64,000 bases of DNA from Armatimonas sp043757465 (GTDB lineage: Bacteria > Armatimonadota > Armatimonadia > Armatimonadales > Armatimonadaceae): positions 62,001 to 126,000 of the forward strand of contig NZ_JAYVPL010000158.1 in the NCBI RefSeq assembly GCF_043757465.1, written 5' to 3'. The notes beneath the pieces were generated by a model. The model saw only the letters and a program-made list of their open reading frames with translations, was not told the origin of the DNA and did no database searches. A program made the translations under genes and the position numbers. Shown here piece after piece: positions 8,542 through 17,519 of the stretch (position 1 is its first letter; every line of letters starts with the position of its first letter).

Positions 8542-9491
8542 CCTCCCTGCCATTTTGCTTTGAGGGCGGGCAGGTCGTAGCCGCTGGGCCAGCGGGAGGC
8601 GTTTTTCTCCTCGAAAGCCGACTTCCAGCGGTTGTGGAGCCAGAGATACTGCTCGGGATACTGGCGGATGCCTTCTTCCAGCGCCAGATTGACCCGCGTC
8701 ATGAGGCTCGCCTCGCTCTCGTTCTCTTTAGGCCAGAGCGGCTCGTGCACCACAATCTTATAGGTGCTATCGGGCTTCATCACGCAGTACGAGACGATCA
8801 AGGGCGCCCCCGTCTTCAAAGCCAGTGTTGCGGGCCCTGTCACCGTGCCCGCGGGAATGCCAAGAAACGGGACAAAGACATCGCCGCTGTTCTGATCGGT
8901 CAGCATCGCGATTGCCTCTCCTTTTTTAAGCGCCACGAACAGCTTGCGAAGGGAGGCACCTCCCTTACTCACAACCTCATAGCCACCGCTCTGGCGGATC
9001 TTCTTGACCATCGCTCCAAAGACGGGATCGTTAGGATCACGTGCCACGACCGTGAGCGGCACCCCAGACTTGGCAGCATAGCGTGCAAATATCTCGAAGT
9101 TCCCCAAGTGCCCCCCCACTCCAATCAGCCCCTTGCCCGCATCCAACGCCTGCTTGGAGCTCTCCCAGCCCTCGATCTCCGTGACAAGTTCCAGGATATT
9201 ATCGTCGCCGCGCAAGGCGGAGCGGTAGAAATCCAGAGTCACCCGCCCAAAGTGCTCAAAGACCTTCCGTGTCAGCTCGCGGCGCTGGGCTTCGGTGAGC
9301 GCGTCGCCGTAGATCAGCCGCAGATTACGCAGAGAGGTTGTTCGGGGGCGCTTCACCAACCAGAAACCGAGCCGCCCTAGACGTGTTCCCAGACGGAGTA
9401 CCTTCGCACGCGGCATCTGAGCGACCTTATACCCGAGACGCTCCAGGGTGAAGGCAAGGCACCGCTGAAAAACAAGAGTGGATCTGGTCAT
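8538..9491 (-). CDS. LpxL/HtrB-like lysophospholipid acyltransferase
   Basis: A 317-residue member of the lipid A late acyltransferase family, which moves an acyl chain onto a lipid acceptor at the inner membrane. The catalytic H-X4-E is visible in G-V-G-G-H-L-G-N-F-E. Downstream blocks such as D-Q-N-S-G and V-P-F-L-G-I-P-A-G-T-V-T-G-P-A are characteristic. In lineages without typical LPS, relatives acylate other glycolipids, so lipid A is not assured. A CATAAT or TATCAT hexamer lies 5-8 bases before the ATG, suggesting leaderless transcription. The stop overlaps the convergent M15 gene by 4 bp. Confidence 0.8.
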   Translation of the reverse strand: MTRSTLVFQRCLAFTLERLGYKVAQMPRAKVLRLGTRLGRLGFWLVKRPRTTSLRNLRLIYGDALTEAQRRELTRKVFEHFGRVTLDFYRSALRGDDNILELVTEIEGWESSKQALDAGKGLIGVGGHLGNFEIFARYAAKSGVPLTVVARDPNDPVFGAMVKKIRQSGGYEVVSKGGASLRKLFVALKKGEAIAMLTDQNSGDVFVPFLGIPAGTVTGPATLALKTGAPLIVSYCVMKPDSTYKIVVHEPLWPKENESEASLMTRVNLALEEGIRQYPEQYLWLHNRWKSAFEEKNASRWPSGYDLPALKAKWQGG

Positions 9492-9536
9492 AGGCTATTA
9501 TGATACCCCCTTACATTTGGGGGGTATAATCCCAGC
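9492..9536. promoter_or_regulatory. Divergent promoter region with central palindrome
   Basis: Plus strand: TATAAT (9525-9530) ends 6 bases before the GTG start at 9537. Minus strand: CATAAT (complement of 9497-9502) ends 5 bases before the ATG at 9491. ATACCCCC and GGGGGTAT form an inverted repeat between them, so the two promoters face away from a symmetrical centre. Confidence 0.6.
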
Positions 9537-10718
9537 GTGAACGAAGCGGAAGTATTGGGAAAAGTGGCAGCGGAGCGGGTGCGCCCACAGAGTGTCGAAG
9601 GTGTGCAGGATGTCTTACGCCAAGCACACGAAACCGGCCTGAGCGTGATTCCCTGGGGAGGGGGCACGGGTCAGGACTACGGAGGGGTGCCGCGCAAAGC
9701 CGATATCCTCCTGGATCTGAGCGCACTCAGCGCCCTAGTAGCCCATGAGTACGCCGATATGACTGTCACGGCTCAAGCGGGAATGACTCTTACCGACCTC
9801 CAGTCACAGCTTGCTCAGCACGGGCAGTTCCTCCCGCTGGACCCACCCCAGTCGGAGAAGGCCACTCTGGGAGGGATTCTGGCAACCAATGCCTGTGGCC
9901 CGCTACGGCTCGGCTACGGCACGGTTCGCGACTGGCTGATTGGGATCACGGTGGTGGATGCGCAAGGGCGGCTGATCAAGGGCGGTGGTAAGGTGGTCAA
10001 GAATGTCACCGGCTACGACCTGCCCAAGCTCCATGTCGGGGCGCTGGGCACCCTCGGGGTGATTGTGGAGGCCACTTTCAAGGTCAGCCCCAAGCCCGAG
10101 ACCGCGCGCACCCTGGTGGCGCAGGTCAGCCCCGCAAGCGATCTCAGTACGGCGGCGGTGCGGCTCTGGCAGGAGACGCGCCCGGTGAGCCTCTTGCTCC
10201 ACGAGGACACTCAGGGGCGTTTTCTGGTGGCGCTCTACCATGGTGATGCGATTGTCACCCAGGAGGCCACCGAGCGGGCGGGTGCGATCACCCAAGCGTG
10301 TCAGTTGCTTGTCTCTCAGGTCTACCCCGGCGAGCTCGTCCCGGAAACCCCCTCCACACCGGTTCAGGTGCGCCTGAGCACCAGCCCCACGGAGGCTGTC
10401 GCCCTGCACAATGCCGCCTTCGATGCCCTTGCCGAGACCGGAGCCACTCTGGATACCTGGCTTGGGATCGGGGCGCTCACCCTGACCTGGGACGAAGTCA
10501 GTGACAGTGCCCTCACAGGAGTCCATAAGGCGCTGCTTCTGGCGAAAGTACGGGGCGTGCGTTTTACCCTCCTGCACGGCCCTCTGTCTCTACGAACCGG
10601 CGATCTGGAGACGCTCTGGTTCCCCGCTCCCTCCGCGCGTATCCTCCATGAGCGGGTAAAAGAGGCCCTCGACCCCTACAATATTCTCAACCCGGGGCGC
10701 TTTGTTTGTGGAATTTAG
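9537..10718 (+). CDS. FAD-binding oxidoreductase, GlcE-like (glycolate oxidase subunit type)
   Basis: A 393-residue protein with an N-terminal FAD-binding (PCMH) domain: R-P-Q-S-V-E near residue 20, W-G-G-G-T-G at 40-45, and G-G-I-L-A-T-N-A-C-G-P-L-R at about 112-124, then G-G-G-K-V-V-K-N-V-T-G-Y-D-L. The latter block and the length fit GlcE, which with GlcD and the Fe-S subunit GlcF oxidises glycolate to glyoxylate. GlcD and GlcF are not adjacent, so the exact reaction is open. The GTG start is preferred because TATAAT ends 6 bases before it, giving a leaderless mRNA. Confidence 0.8.
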   Translation: MNEAEVLGKVAAERVRPQSVEGVQDVLRQAHETGLSVIPWGGGTGQDYGGVPRKADILLDLSALSALVAHEYADMTVTAQAGMTLTDLQSQLAQHGQFLPLDPPQSEKATLGGILATNACGPLRLGYGTVRDWLIGITVVDAQGRLIKGGGKVVKNVTGYDLPKLHVGALGTLGVIVEATFKVSPKPETARTLVAQVSPASDLSTAAVRLWQETRPVSLLLHEDTQGRFLVALYHGDAIVTQEATERAGAITQACQLLVSQVYPGELVPETPSTPVQVRLSTSPTEAVALHNAAFDALAETGATLDTWLGIGALTLTWDEVSDSALTGVHKALLLAKVRGVRFTLLHGPLSLRTGDLETLWFPAPSARILHERVKEALDPYNILNPGRFVCGI

Positions 10719-10747
10719 CGCTCTCTAAATTTCTCAAAATCTCTAAC

Positions 10748-10776
10748 TTGACAAAGTGCGCCTCATGGCCTACAAT
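10748..10776 (+). promoter_or_regulatory. tRNA-Leu promoter
   Basis: TTGACA (10748-10753) and TACAAT (10771-10776) with a 17-base spacer, placed 18 bases before the tRNA 5' end. This is a near-consensus housekeeping promoter. Confidence 0.8.
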
Positions 10777-10794
10777 CAGTCTCGCTAGTTTCCT

Positions 10795-10875
10795 GCCCAG
10801 GTGGTGAAATGGTAGACACGCCAGTTTCAGGTACTGGTGCCGCAAGGTGTGGGGGTTCGAGTCCCCCCTTGGGCA
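10795..10875 (+). tRNA. tRNA-Leu (CAG)
   Basis: An 81-base cloverleaf. The acceptor stem pairs GCCCAGG with CTTGGGC (one G-U), with A as discriminator. The anticodon stem CCAGT/ACTGG encloses TTCAGGT, anticodon CAG at 10828-10830, reading CUG codons. A long variable arm, as in class II tRNAs, fits leucine. The T arm contains GTTCGAG. The 3' CCA is not encoded. Confidence 0.95.
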
Positions 10876-10880
10876 TAAAA

Positions 10881-10910
10881 AGCCCGGCCTCCTCGAGGCC
10901 GGGCTTTTTT
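10881..10910. terminator. Bidirectional intrinsic terminator
   Basis: An 11-bp perfect stem (AGCCCGGCCTC at 10881-10891, GAGGCCGGGCT at 10895-10905) with a 3-base loop. It is followed by T6 on the plus strand (after the tRNA) and by T5 on the minus strand (after the M16 peptidase gene), so it can serve both convergent units. Confidence 0.85.
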
Positions 10911-10915
10911 GTGGC

Positions 10916-13582
10916 TCACCCGCCCCATTTTTTCCAGACGGTCACGGGGCCGAAGGCTTTCTGAAGCGCGGGGAGAAACTGCTTGGCATCTCCCACAATG
11001 ACGAATCGCGCTTGATCCGTGGCGAGGGCTTGTGCCGCGAAAGTACGCACTTGCGCCTCCGTGAGCGTGGGGATCGTGGCCAGGAGGCTGCCGAACTCAC
11101 TGAGCGGCAGACCGAGGCTCAGGTGGCTGGAGAGCGCCCCGGCGAGGCTGCTGCCTGTCTCCATCGCGCGAGTGGCGGGGCCAAGAAGTGGGGACTTACG
11201 CGCCATAAGCTCGGCGTCGTCAATCGGAGCCGTGGCGAGGGTCTTGAGCGCGTCGAGAAAGAGGGTCGCCACCTCTGCTGCGGACTCGTTCTTGGTCTGG
11301 CAGGAGAGCTGGAAGAGCCCGGCGTAGCGCCGCGCTCCCAGCCCGCTGCCCGCGCCGTAGGAGAGCCCTCGCTCGATGCGCACCGCTCGGTTCACTCTTG
11401 AGGAGTACCCGCCCCCTAAAATCGCATTGGCAACCTCACCTACCGCATAGCGCACATCGGCGCGGCGCAGGCTCGGCAGAGCAAGCAGCACGGCGGCCTG
11501 GCCTGCATCAGGCTTATCGAGCACCACCACACTGGGTACCCTCTGGAAGGCGACTTTGGGAGTCGGAAGCGCACGGGCACGGGCTTGCCAGCTCCCAAAG
11601 TGCTTCTGTGCCTGGGTAAGCGCCGCCGCTGCCGTCAGATCGCCCGTGACGATCAGTGTCGCACGACTTGGAGTGAATACCTGCTGCCAGTAGTCCCGAA
11701 TATCCGCTGGTGTCAGCTTTGCCAGCGTGCTGGGGAGTCCCCCAAGACGGTTGCCGTAGCCGCTCTGTCCGAAGAACAAGCGCTGGACGATGCCCCGTGC
11801 CAGAGTCGAGGGCTCCTCCAGTGCCTGCGTTACGTCGTCTATTGCCTCGGCGCGCGCCCGGGCGACTTCCGCGCTCGCGAATGCAGGCTTCTGCACGACC
11901 TCGGCTAGAAGCGCCAGTGCAGCTCCTGCATTGCTCCGGGGAACCGTGATGCCCACCGAGAGACTATCCCAGTCCGCTGAGGCACCTAGGAAGCCGCCCA
12001 GCGCCTCCGCCTGAGCCGCAATCTGTGAGGCACTCTTGCCTGTGCTCGTGCCCCGCGTGAGTAACGTCGCCGTCAGAGTCGCCAGACCCGCCTTGGGCAC
12101 TCCCACAATTCCGGCACCGCCCGGCACCACCAGATCCAGAGTAATCAGCCCCGAACCCGGCCGCGCGGCATGCACCATTCGTAGACCGTTTGCCAGCGTC
12201 CGATCCGTGAGCGTGGGCAAGAGTGCCGGACGTGGGCTCGCGGGCACCGGCGCTTGCTCTTCGGGAGAAGCCGCCGTCTCCTTAGGAGCCATTTTCTTCA
12301 GCGACATTGGAACCGTGGGTGCTTGCCCTGTGGTGTAGCGAATCAGAAGGGAGTTGGCCTCGGTCAGATAGAGCTTCGCCACGCGCTGAACATCCGCCGC
12401 CGTGACAGCAAGCAGCGCCGCGAGGCGGGTGTTGACTTTATCCGCCCCTCCGAGCAATACCTCCGCGTTGCCCAGTGCTCCGGAAATTCCCTCGGCAGTC
12501 TCTTTTTGATTCAGTGCCCCTACCAGAAGGAGCGTCCGAACCCGTGCCAGCTCCGCCGCACTCACAGGCTGTTTCTTGACCTTCTCCAGCTCCGCTAGAG
12601 TCGCCTTGAGCAAGGCATCTAAGCTCTTGCCGCCCGCTGTGACGCACTTCACGGTGAACATTCCCGCATCCGTGCGCAGATCCGCGCTGGTGCTCGCGTC
12701 GGAGGCAAGCTGCTGTTTGTAGATCAGGCTCTGGTGAAAACGCGCCGCCTCACTGCCGGAGAGAATGGCGTCCAGGATCTGAAGTGCGAGCGCGTCTTTG
12801 TGACGCTGGCTCGGAATTAAGTAGCTCAGTGCAAAGGCGGGCAGGGGCACACTCGGGCCGTGCACTTCCAGCCGCCGCGCCGCTTTCCGAGTGGGTTCCT
12901 TCACGGTGACGCGCGGGATCGCGCTCTCAGGACGGGGAATTCTCCCAAAGTAGCGGTCTACAAATCCGTCACACTGCGCCGGGTCAAAGTCTCCCGCGAT
13001 CACTAAGACGGCGTTGTCGGGGCGATAAAAAGTCGCATGAAACGCCTTGACATCGCCCAGCGTGGCCGCGTCCAGCTCCGCGATATTGCCGATCACGGGC
13101 CGCTTGTAGGGATGCGCCGCCCACGAGCGCCCCTCCAGTGCGTCGTCCAGCCGACCATACGGGTTGGCGAGCACACTCTGCCGGTACTCCTCTTTAACCA
13201 CATCGCGTTCGGAGAAGAAGTTGCTCTCGTCCACTTGCAGACCCGCCATCCGGTCCGCCTCTGCCCAGAGCAGGCGCTCCAAGTGATTTGAGGGCACGAC
13301 CTCATGGTAGACCGTCACATCGGGAGTCGTGTAGGCGTTGTTCGCCCCGCCCACATCCTCGGTAAATCTATCGAGCTGCTCATCGGGCATGTTACGTGTG
13401 CGCTTGAACATCAGATGCTCAAAGAGATGTGCGAACCCGGACTTGCCCACCGGGTCGTCTTTCGCCCCGACTTTGTACCAGACCTGAATCGCGACCGTCG
13501 GGCTTTTAGGGCTCTCGTGGGTGAGAATGACTAAGCCGTTGGCAAGCACGCGGCGACGAAAAGAAAGGGGCGAAGGAAGCAT
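10916..13582 (-). CDS. Two-unit M16 zinc metallopeptidase
   Basis: An 888-residue protein made of two M16 (insulinase/processing-peptidase) units joined by a Pro/Ala/Glu-rich linker at about 430-460. The first unit is catalytic: H52-L-F-E55-H56 and E132, exactly 76 residues after H56, are the zinc ligands. The second unit lacks HxxEH and probably completes the substrate clamshell. M16 enzymes degrade short peptides or exported leaders. No N-terminal signal peptide is seen. TAAAAT (13589-13594 on the complement) ends 6 bases before the ATG, so the mRNA is likely leaderless. Confidence 0.88.
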   Translation of the reverse strand: MLPSPLSFRRRVLANGLVILTHESPKSPTVAIQVWYKVGAKDDPVGKSGFAHLFEHLMFKRTRNMPDEQLDRFTEDVGGANNAYTTPDVTVYHEVVPSNHLERLLWAEADRMAGLQVDESNFFSERDVVKEEYRQSVLANPYGRLDDALEGRSWAAHPYKRPVIGNIAELDAATLGDVKAFHATFYRPDNAVLVIAGDFDPAQCDGFVDRYFGRIPRPESAIPRVTVKEPTRKAARRLEVHGPSVPLPAFALSYLIPSQRHKDALALQILDAILSGSEAARFHQSLIYKQQLASDASTSADLRTDAGMFTVKCVTAGGKSLDALLKATLAELEKVKKQPVSAAELARVRTLLLVGALNQKETAEGISGALGNAEVLLGGADKVNTRLAALLAVTAADVQRVAKLYLTEANSLLIRYTTGQAPTVPMSLKKMAPKETAASPEEQAPVPASPRPALLPTLTDRTLANGLRMVHAARPGSGLITLDLVVPGGAGIVGVPKAGLATLTATLLTRGTSTGKSASQIAAQAEALGGFLGASADWDSLSVGITVPRSNAGAALALLAEVVQKPAFASAEVARARAEAIDDVTQALEEPSTLARGIVQRLFFGQSGYGNRLGGLPSTLAKLTPADIRDYWQQVFTPSRATLIVTGDLTAAAALTQAQKHFGSWQARARALPTPKVAFQRVPSVVVLDKPDAGQAAVLLALPSLRRADVRYAVGEVANAILGGGYSSRVNRAVRIERGLSYGAGSGLGARRYAGLFQLSCQTKNESAAEVATLFLDALKTLATAPIDDAELMARKSPLLGPATRAMETGSSLAGALSSHLSLGLPLSEFGSLLATIPTLTEAQVRTFAAQALATDQARFVIVGDAKQFLPALQKAFGPVTVWKKWGG

Positions 13583-13634
13583 GAGGGGATTTTACCTGAA
13601 TCTCCTGTTTGGTGGCCCCACTGGGAGGTGTTTT

Positions 13635-13654
13635 CGCCCCCATGAACGGGGGCG
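13635..13654. repeat. Palindromic repeat, same 20-mer as the ends of the 34.4 kb element
   Basis: The 20-mer CGCCCCCATGAACGGGGGCG folds into a 7-bp stem with a 6-base loop. It sits between the pgi stop (13660) and the M16 start (13582). The identical 20-mer forms both ends of the 141-bp insertion at 34352-34492, but here no second arm or body is present. Confidence 0.85.
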
Positions 13655-13659
13655 ACTCA

Positions 13660-14976
13660 CTAAAACCGCACTATTGCTTCGTCGCCCGCCGCCCCCACTT
13701 TAGCCAGAAGCTCCTCTTGCGAGATCTTTGCACCGGGCTTGCCCAGCAAGCCAAACATATTGAGCTTGTACGCCTCGACACCGGGCTGATCAAAGGGATT
13801 GACGCCCAATAAATAGCCACTGACGCCACAGGCGCGCTCGAAGAAGTAGAGCAAAAAGCCCAGGTGGTAGGCATCGAGCTTCGGCAGGCGGATCGTGAGG
13901 CTGGGAACGCCGCCCTCTCTATGCGCGAGTGCGGTAGCCTGGTAGGCCGCGTGGTTGATGGTCGTGAGCTCCTGCCCCACTAAGTAGCCCAGCTCATCGG
14001 CATTGTCACCCGTAGGCAGCGTGAGCGATGGCTCACCGTCCTCGATGATGAGGAAGGTCTCAATCAGTGCGCGGCGACCTTCCTGGAAGTACTGGCCCAT
14101 CGAGTGCAGATCCGTGGTGAACTCCACCGACGATGGGTAGAGGGCCGTATGGTTCTTGCCCTCGCTCTCGCCAAAGAGCTGTTTCCACCACTCTAAAACA
14201 TAGTGCAGACGCGGCTCGAAGCTGGCGAGTGCCTCGATCAGAAAGCCCTGCTGGTAGAGCAAATTGCGTGCGGCGGCGTAGAAGAGCACCGGGTTTTTCT
14301 TCGGATCGGGCTCCGCACAGGCACGGGCGCAGGCGATCGCGCCGCGCTGGAGCTCGCGAATATCAATTCCGGCATAGGCGATGGGCAGCAGCCCCACGGG
14401 CGAGAGTACGGAGTAGCGCCCGCCGATACTGTCCTCAATGGGCAGTGTCCGCCAGCCCGCTCCACCCGCGACTTTGCGCAGGGCACCTTTGTTTTTGTCC
14501 GTAGTCGCCACAATGCAGCCGGGCTCGGCGAGCGCACGCAGAATGCGAAACGCGACGGCGGGCTCGGTGGTGGTGCCGGACTTGCTAATCGCATTGACCG
14601 CCACTTTCTTGCCCGCGATGCTCTTGAGCAGCTCGGTGTGGTAGCGCGCCGAGAGGTTCTGTCCGGCAAAGAGCACGGGGCGATCCACACTATCTGAGAG
14701 CGCCTCGATCACGGCACGCGCCCCCAGATACGAGCCGCCGATTCCCACCGAGACCAGCACATCCGTGCGGGCACGCAGCTCCGTGGCGATACTCTCGATC
14801 TCGTCGAGCAGGGCATCGTCGGCCATGGCGGCGGGATCGAGCCAGCCCAGAAAATCCGAACCCGCGCCAGTGCCGTTTGTTAGCGTGGCGTGGGCAAGGG
14901 CGAGGCGTTCGGTCTGTTGGGCGACCAGCTCAGGAGTGACATTAGGAGCCAAAAAGGCAGCGTCAAGTGAAAGCAT
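13660..14976 (-). CDS. pgi: Glucose-6-phosphate isomerase
   Basis: A 438-residue phosphoglucose isomerase, which interconverts glucose 6-phosphate and fructose 6-phosphate in the cytoplasm. Recognisable blocks are G-I-G-G-S-Y-L-G-A-R, the S-K-S-G-T-T-T-E-P phosphate-binding loop and, near the C terminus, G-V-N-P-F-D-Q-P-G-V-E-A-Y-K. The start is placed at the ATG at 14976 because AGGAG (complement of 14981-14985) lies 4 bases upstream; an in-frame start at 15000 would hide that site. It follows the propeller gene by 17 bases and may be co-transcribed with it. Confidence 0.95.
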   Translation of the reverse strand: MLSLDAAFLAPNVTPELVAQQTERLALAHATLTNGTGAGSDFLGWLDPAAMADDALLDEIESIATELRARTDVLVSVGIGGSYLGARAVIEALSDSVDRPVLFAGQNLSARYHTELLKSIAGKKVAVNAISKSGTTTEPAVAFRILRALAEPGCIVATTDKNKGALRKVAGGAGWRTLPIEDSIGGRYSVLSPVGLLPIAYAGIDIRELQRGAIACARACAEPDPKKNPVLFYAAARNLLYQQGFLIEALASFEPRLHYVLEWWKQLFGESEGKNHTALYPSSVEFTTDLHSMGQYFQEGRRALIETFLIIEDGEPSLTLPTGDNADELGYLVGQELTTINHAAYQATALAHREGGVPSLTIRLPKLDAYHLGFLLYFFERACGVSGYLLGVNPFDQPGVEAYKLNMFGLLGKPGAKISQEELLAKVGAAGDEAIVRF

Positions 14977-14993
14977 AGCGCTCCTATGATACC

Positions 14994-17495
14994 TCACCAC
15001 ATCGGCTCGCCGGGGTAGTAGCGCTTCATCGGCTCGCCCAGCACGTTCAGCACGATCCGATCCACCACAAACCAGTCACCGTCGATTTTCCGGAGGGAGA
15101 AAGCTTCTCCCCCGCTAAAGGTACCACACCAGCCGGTGTTTTCAGGGGCGAGGGCAACTCGCGCCGTTTGGCCATCGGAACCAAATGTGATGGGCTGTTC
15201 TTTGGGCGATTTGAGCCGGTTGAGATGACGAAAACAAAGACCGTCGTCTTCGTCAAATCCTCCACCGGGACGCGTCGCACGCGGACCCCGTCTCCTTAGT
15301 TGCTTCCAGAGAAGGTAGCCACGATTACTATCGAACTCAAAGGGAGCCACGCCGGGCGCGAAGAGGATCAGAGGGCGCTCCGAATTTTGATCAAAAAAGC
15401 GTGCCTCGACACAGGCGGCAAGTATCTTTTCTGTGTCTCCCAAGGGGCGAGGAGCTGCGGTGGGGCAGGGATCGACCGCATCGCTGAGGCCATCACCATC
15501 CGTGTCGGCTTTGTTAGGATTGGTGCCGAGCCGCGCCTCCACGAGGTCCGTCAGGCCATCGCCATCGGTATCTTTGCGAAGCGTGGGATCATCGGGAAAT
15601 ATCTTGATCCACTCTGTCGCCATGAGTTTTTCGGTGCGGATGCCGCGAAAGGTCTCCGGAGCATTGTCCCGTATCGTGTTCCCGGTCCAGACACCCGTGA
15701 AGACAGGAGTTCCCCAGCCCTCTGCCTTCTTTTCAACAATAAAACAATCACCGGAATTGCCCAGAATATCGGTCTGGAAGAGCGCCCAAGTGCGGCCCTT
15801 CGCGTCCTTTTGGACCGCTTTTTTGGGGAGGCTTTCAAGATCAAAGCTCGCGAACCAGGGCTTGCGCGGGCTGGGCTGTTTCAACGACGACCGCACTGCG
15901 CGGATGGCCGCCACACCCTCCGCACCGCCGGTTCCCGCAAGGTGTTCAAAGGCCGCCGCACGCCACTCCGCCGGGGCTTTGGGATCACGCAAGGCATCGA
16001 GAAGAAAGGCAACGGCGTCGGGGTGCGACGAGTGGGAAATGGCAGAGAGGAGGGCACTGCTACTGCTCTTTTGGTCGCGGAGGTTCTGGACGAAGGTCGG
16101 AATGTAGCCCGCCTCCTCGCCCTTGGCTTTCAGAGCGCCCTCCACACCCTCCCGCCTGCGCCTCCTTTCTCCCAGTGTCTTCCATATCCCTAGAAGCGCC
16201 GCCGTGTTTTCTTTTTCGCAGAACGCGAGCAGGTAGTTGTCCAGATCAGGGATCGGGGTGGTGCGACTATCCCAATCAAGATACTGGGCAATAAACGCGG
16301 GAGCACTGTAGGGCTTGAGCTTCTCCAGTTGGTGACGTTCGGCGGCATCCAGAAGCTCGAACTGTGCGACCAGTCGTTCGGCGAGTGCTTTTTTCTCCGT
16401 CTCGGTTGCAGGAAGCCGGGGGAGTGCACCGGGGATGTAGCCCAAGAGGCGGTTCTCGTTTTGATCCCAGGTGACGATATGGTTCTGATCGGCGAAGATC
16501 GGGGCTCCGGTGAAGGGCTTGTCGGCTTGCCAGAGGAGCTTGCCTTCCCGCGAGATACAGTAGGTGCCTTCCACCAGAGGCATGCCATACGGCTTAGGGC
16601 CTTCATTGATGGTATGAAGCAAGACACTTTGCCCATCGCTACAGCTATCGAGGATCTCGCCGTAGGGAACAGGGCTCCTCCAGAGCCGCTTGCCGGTCGC
16701 CAGATCGTGGCCCTGCGTCGTGTCCCACCCGCTCGTCAGCCAGGTATTGCCAAGGACTGATCCTTGCGCAATGTAGCCTCGGGCGGTCCAGACCACGTTG
16801 CCGGTGCGTGCATTGATGCGACGCGGCTTTTCCCCGCCGAAAATTACATCCCCTTCGATAACGGTGTGGCTATAGAGATCAGGAAACGAAACCTTGCGTC
16901 GCCAGAGAACCTTACCGCTCTCAGGGGCGATACCGAGCTCCTCTCCCCGCTTTCCCTTCGCATCAATCCCCGCATAGACCCCCTCGCGCGTGGCCGCAAG
17001 CACGACGCTAACGGTATCCGGCTTTGGTGACGATACAAGCACCGTGCTCCAAAGAACCTGGCCGGTGCGAGGGGAGAGCGCATGGAGTGCCCCACGCTCA
17101 TCAAACACATAGAGCTGCTCTGAGTCTTGGGTAAGGCGACGGATTCCCTGCGGAAAGCGCTGGAGGAGCCGGGGGGTGCCCGTGCTTGCGTCGATGGCGT
17201 AGAGGGCGTTTCCCTCAACCAGCGCGTAGAGGATGCCATCGCGAAGGCAGGTATCGGCAACCCACTGTCCGGCGAGGCTGCTCCACTTCTTCGTTCCTGT
17301 CGCAAGGTTAAGGGCAACGACACCGTCTCGGCACTGGTAATAGACAGTCCCCTTCTCGATGGCCATCACATGGACGCCATCGCCCACGAATTGGGTCCAC
17401 TGACGCACATACGGCGGGGCGGCGAGTATCTGTGCAGCTGTGAGGCGAGCGCCACAAAGTAGAAGAATCGCAGTGATGACTGACCAGAAACGCAT
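14994..17495 (-). CDS. Secreted PQQ-type beta-propeller protein with thrombospondin type 3 repeats
   Basis: An 833-residue protein with a signal peptide (hydrophobic core about residues 4-21, A-Q-I-L-A-A after it). Residues 30-370 form a PQQ-like propeller with repeated A-L-x-x-x-T-G-x-x-x-W blades. A helical middle region near 470-560 (A-E-W-R-A-A-A-F-E-H-L) looks HEAT-like. Two Asp-rich calcium-binding repeats of the D-T-D-G-D-G-L-T/S-D type lie at about 665-705. The enzyme residues of quinoprotein dehydrogenases are not evident, so a structural or binding role outside the cell is more likely. AGAGAGGTG upstream is the ribosome site. Confidence 0.75.
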   Translation of the reverse strand: MRFWSVITAILLLCGARLTAAQILAAPPYVRQWTQFVGDGVHVMAIEKGTVYYQCRDGVVALNLATGTKKWSSLAGQWVADTCLRDGILYALVEGNALYAIDASTGTPRLLQRFPQGIRRLTQDSEQLYVFDERGALHALSPRTGQVLWSTVLVSSPKPDTVSVVLAATREGVYAGIDAKGKRGEELGIAPESGKVLWRRKVSFPDLYSHTVIEGDVIFGGEKPRRINARTGNVVWTARGYIAQGSVLGNTWLTSGWDTTQGHDLATGKRLWRSPVPYGEILDSCSDGQSVLLHTINEGPKPYGMPLVEGTYCISREGKLLWQADKPFTGAPIFADQNHIVTWDQNENRLLGYIPGALPRLPATETEKKALAERLVAQFELLDAAERHQLEKLKPYSAPAFIAQYLDWDSRTTPIPDLDNYLLAFCEKENTAALLGIWKTLGERRRRREGVEGALKAKGEEAGYIPTFVQNLRDQKSSSSALLSAISHSSHPDAVAFLLDALRDPKAPAEWRAAAFEHLAGTGGAEGVAAIRAVRSSLKQPSPRKPWFASFDLESLPKKAVQKDAKGRTWALFQTDILGNSGDCFIVEKKAEGWGTPVFTGVWTGNTIRDNAPETFRGIRTEKLMATEWIKIFPDDPTLRKDTDGDGLTDLVEARLGTNPNKADTDGDGLSDAVDPCPTAAPRPLGDTEKILAACVEARFFDQNSERPLILFAPGVAPFEFDSNRGYLLWKQLRRRGPRATRPGGGFDEDDGLCFRHLNRLKSPKEQPITFGSDGQTARVALAPENTGWCGTFSGGEAFSLRKIDGDWFVVDRIVLNVLGEPMKRYYPGEPMW

Positions 17496-17519
17496 GGGGC
17501 ACCTCTCTGAGATCTAGGG

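Noticed and set aside
8136..9380. Long plus-strand frame of 414 codons
   Set aside because: It overlaps the 3' half of the M15 peptidase in another frame and runs antisense to the acyltransferase; both real genes have clear family motifs, and this frame shows none.
16844..17323. Second frame inside the secreted propeller gene
   Set aside because: It is on the same strand but in another frame; the propeller frame has a signal peptide and blade motifs, this one has none.
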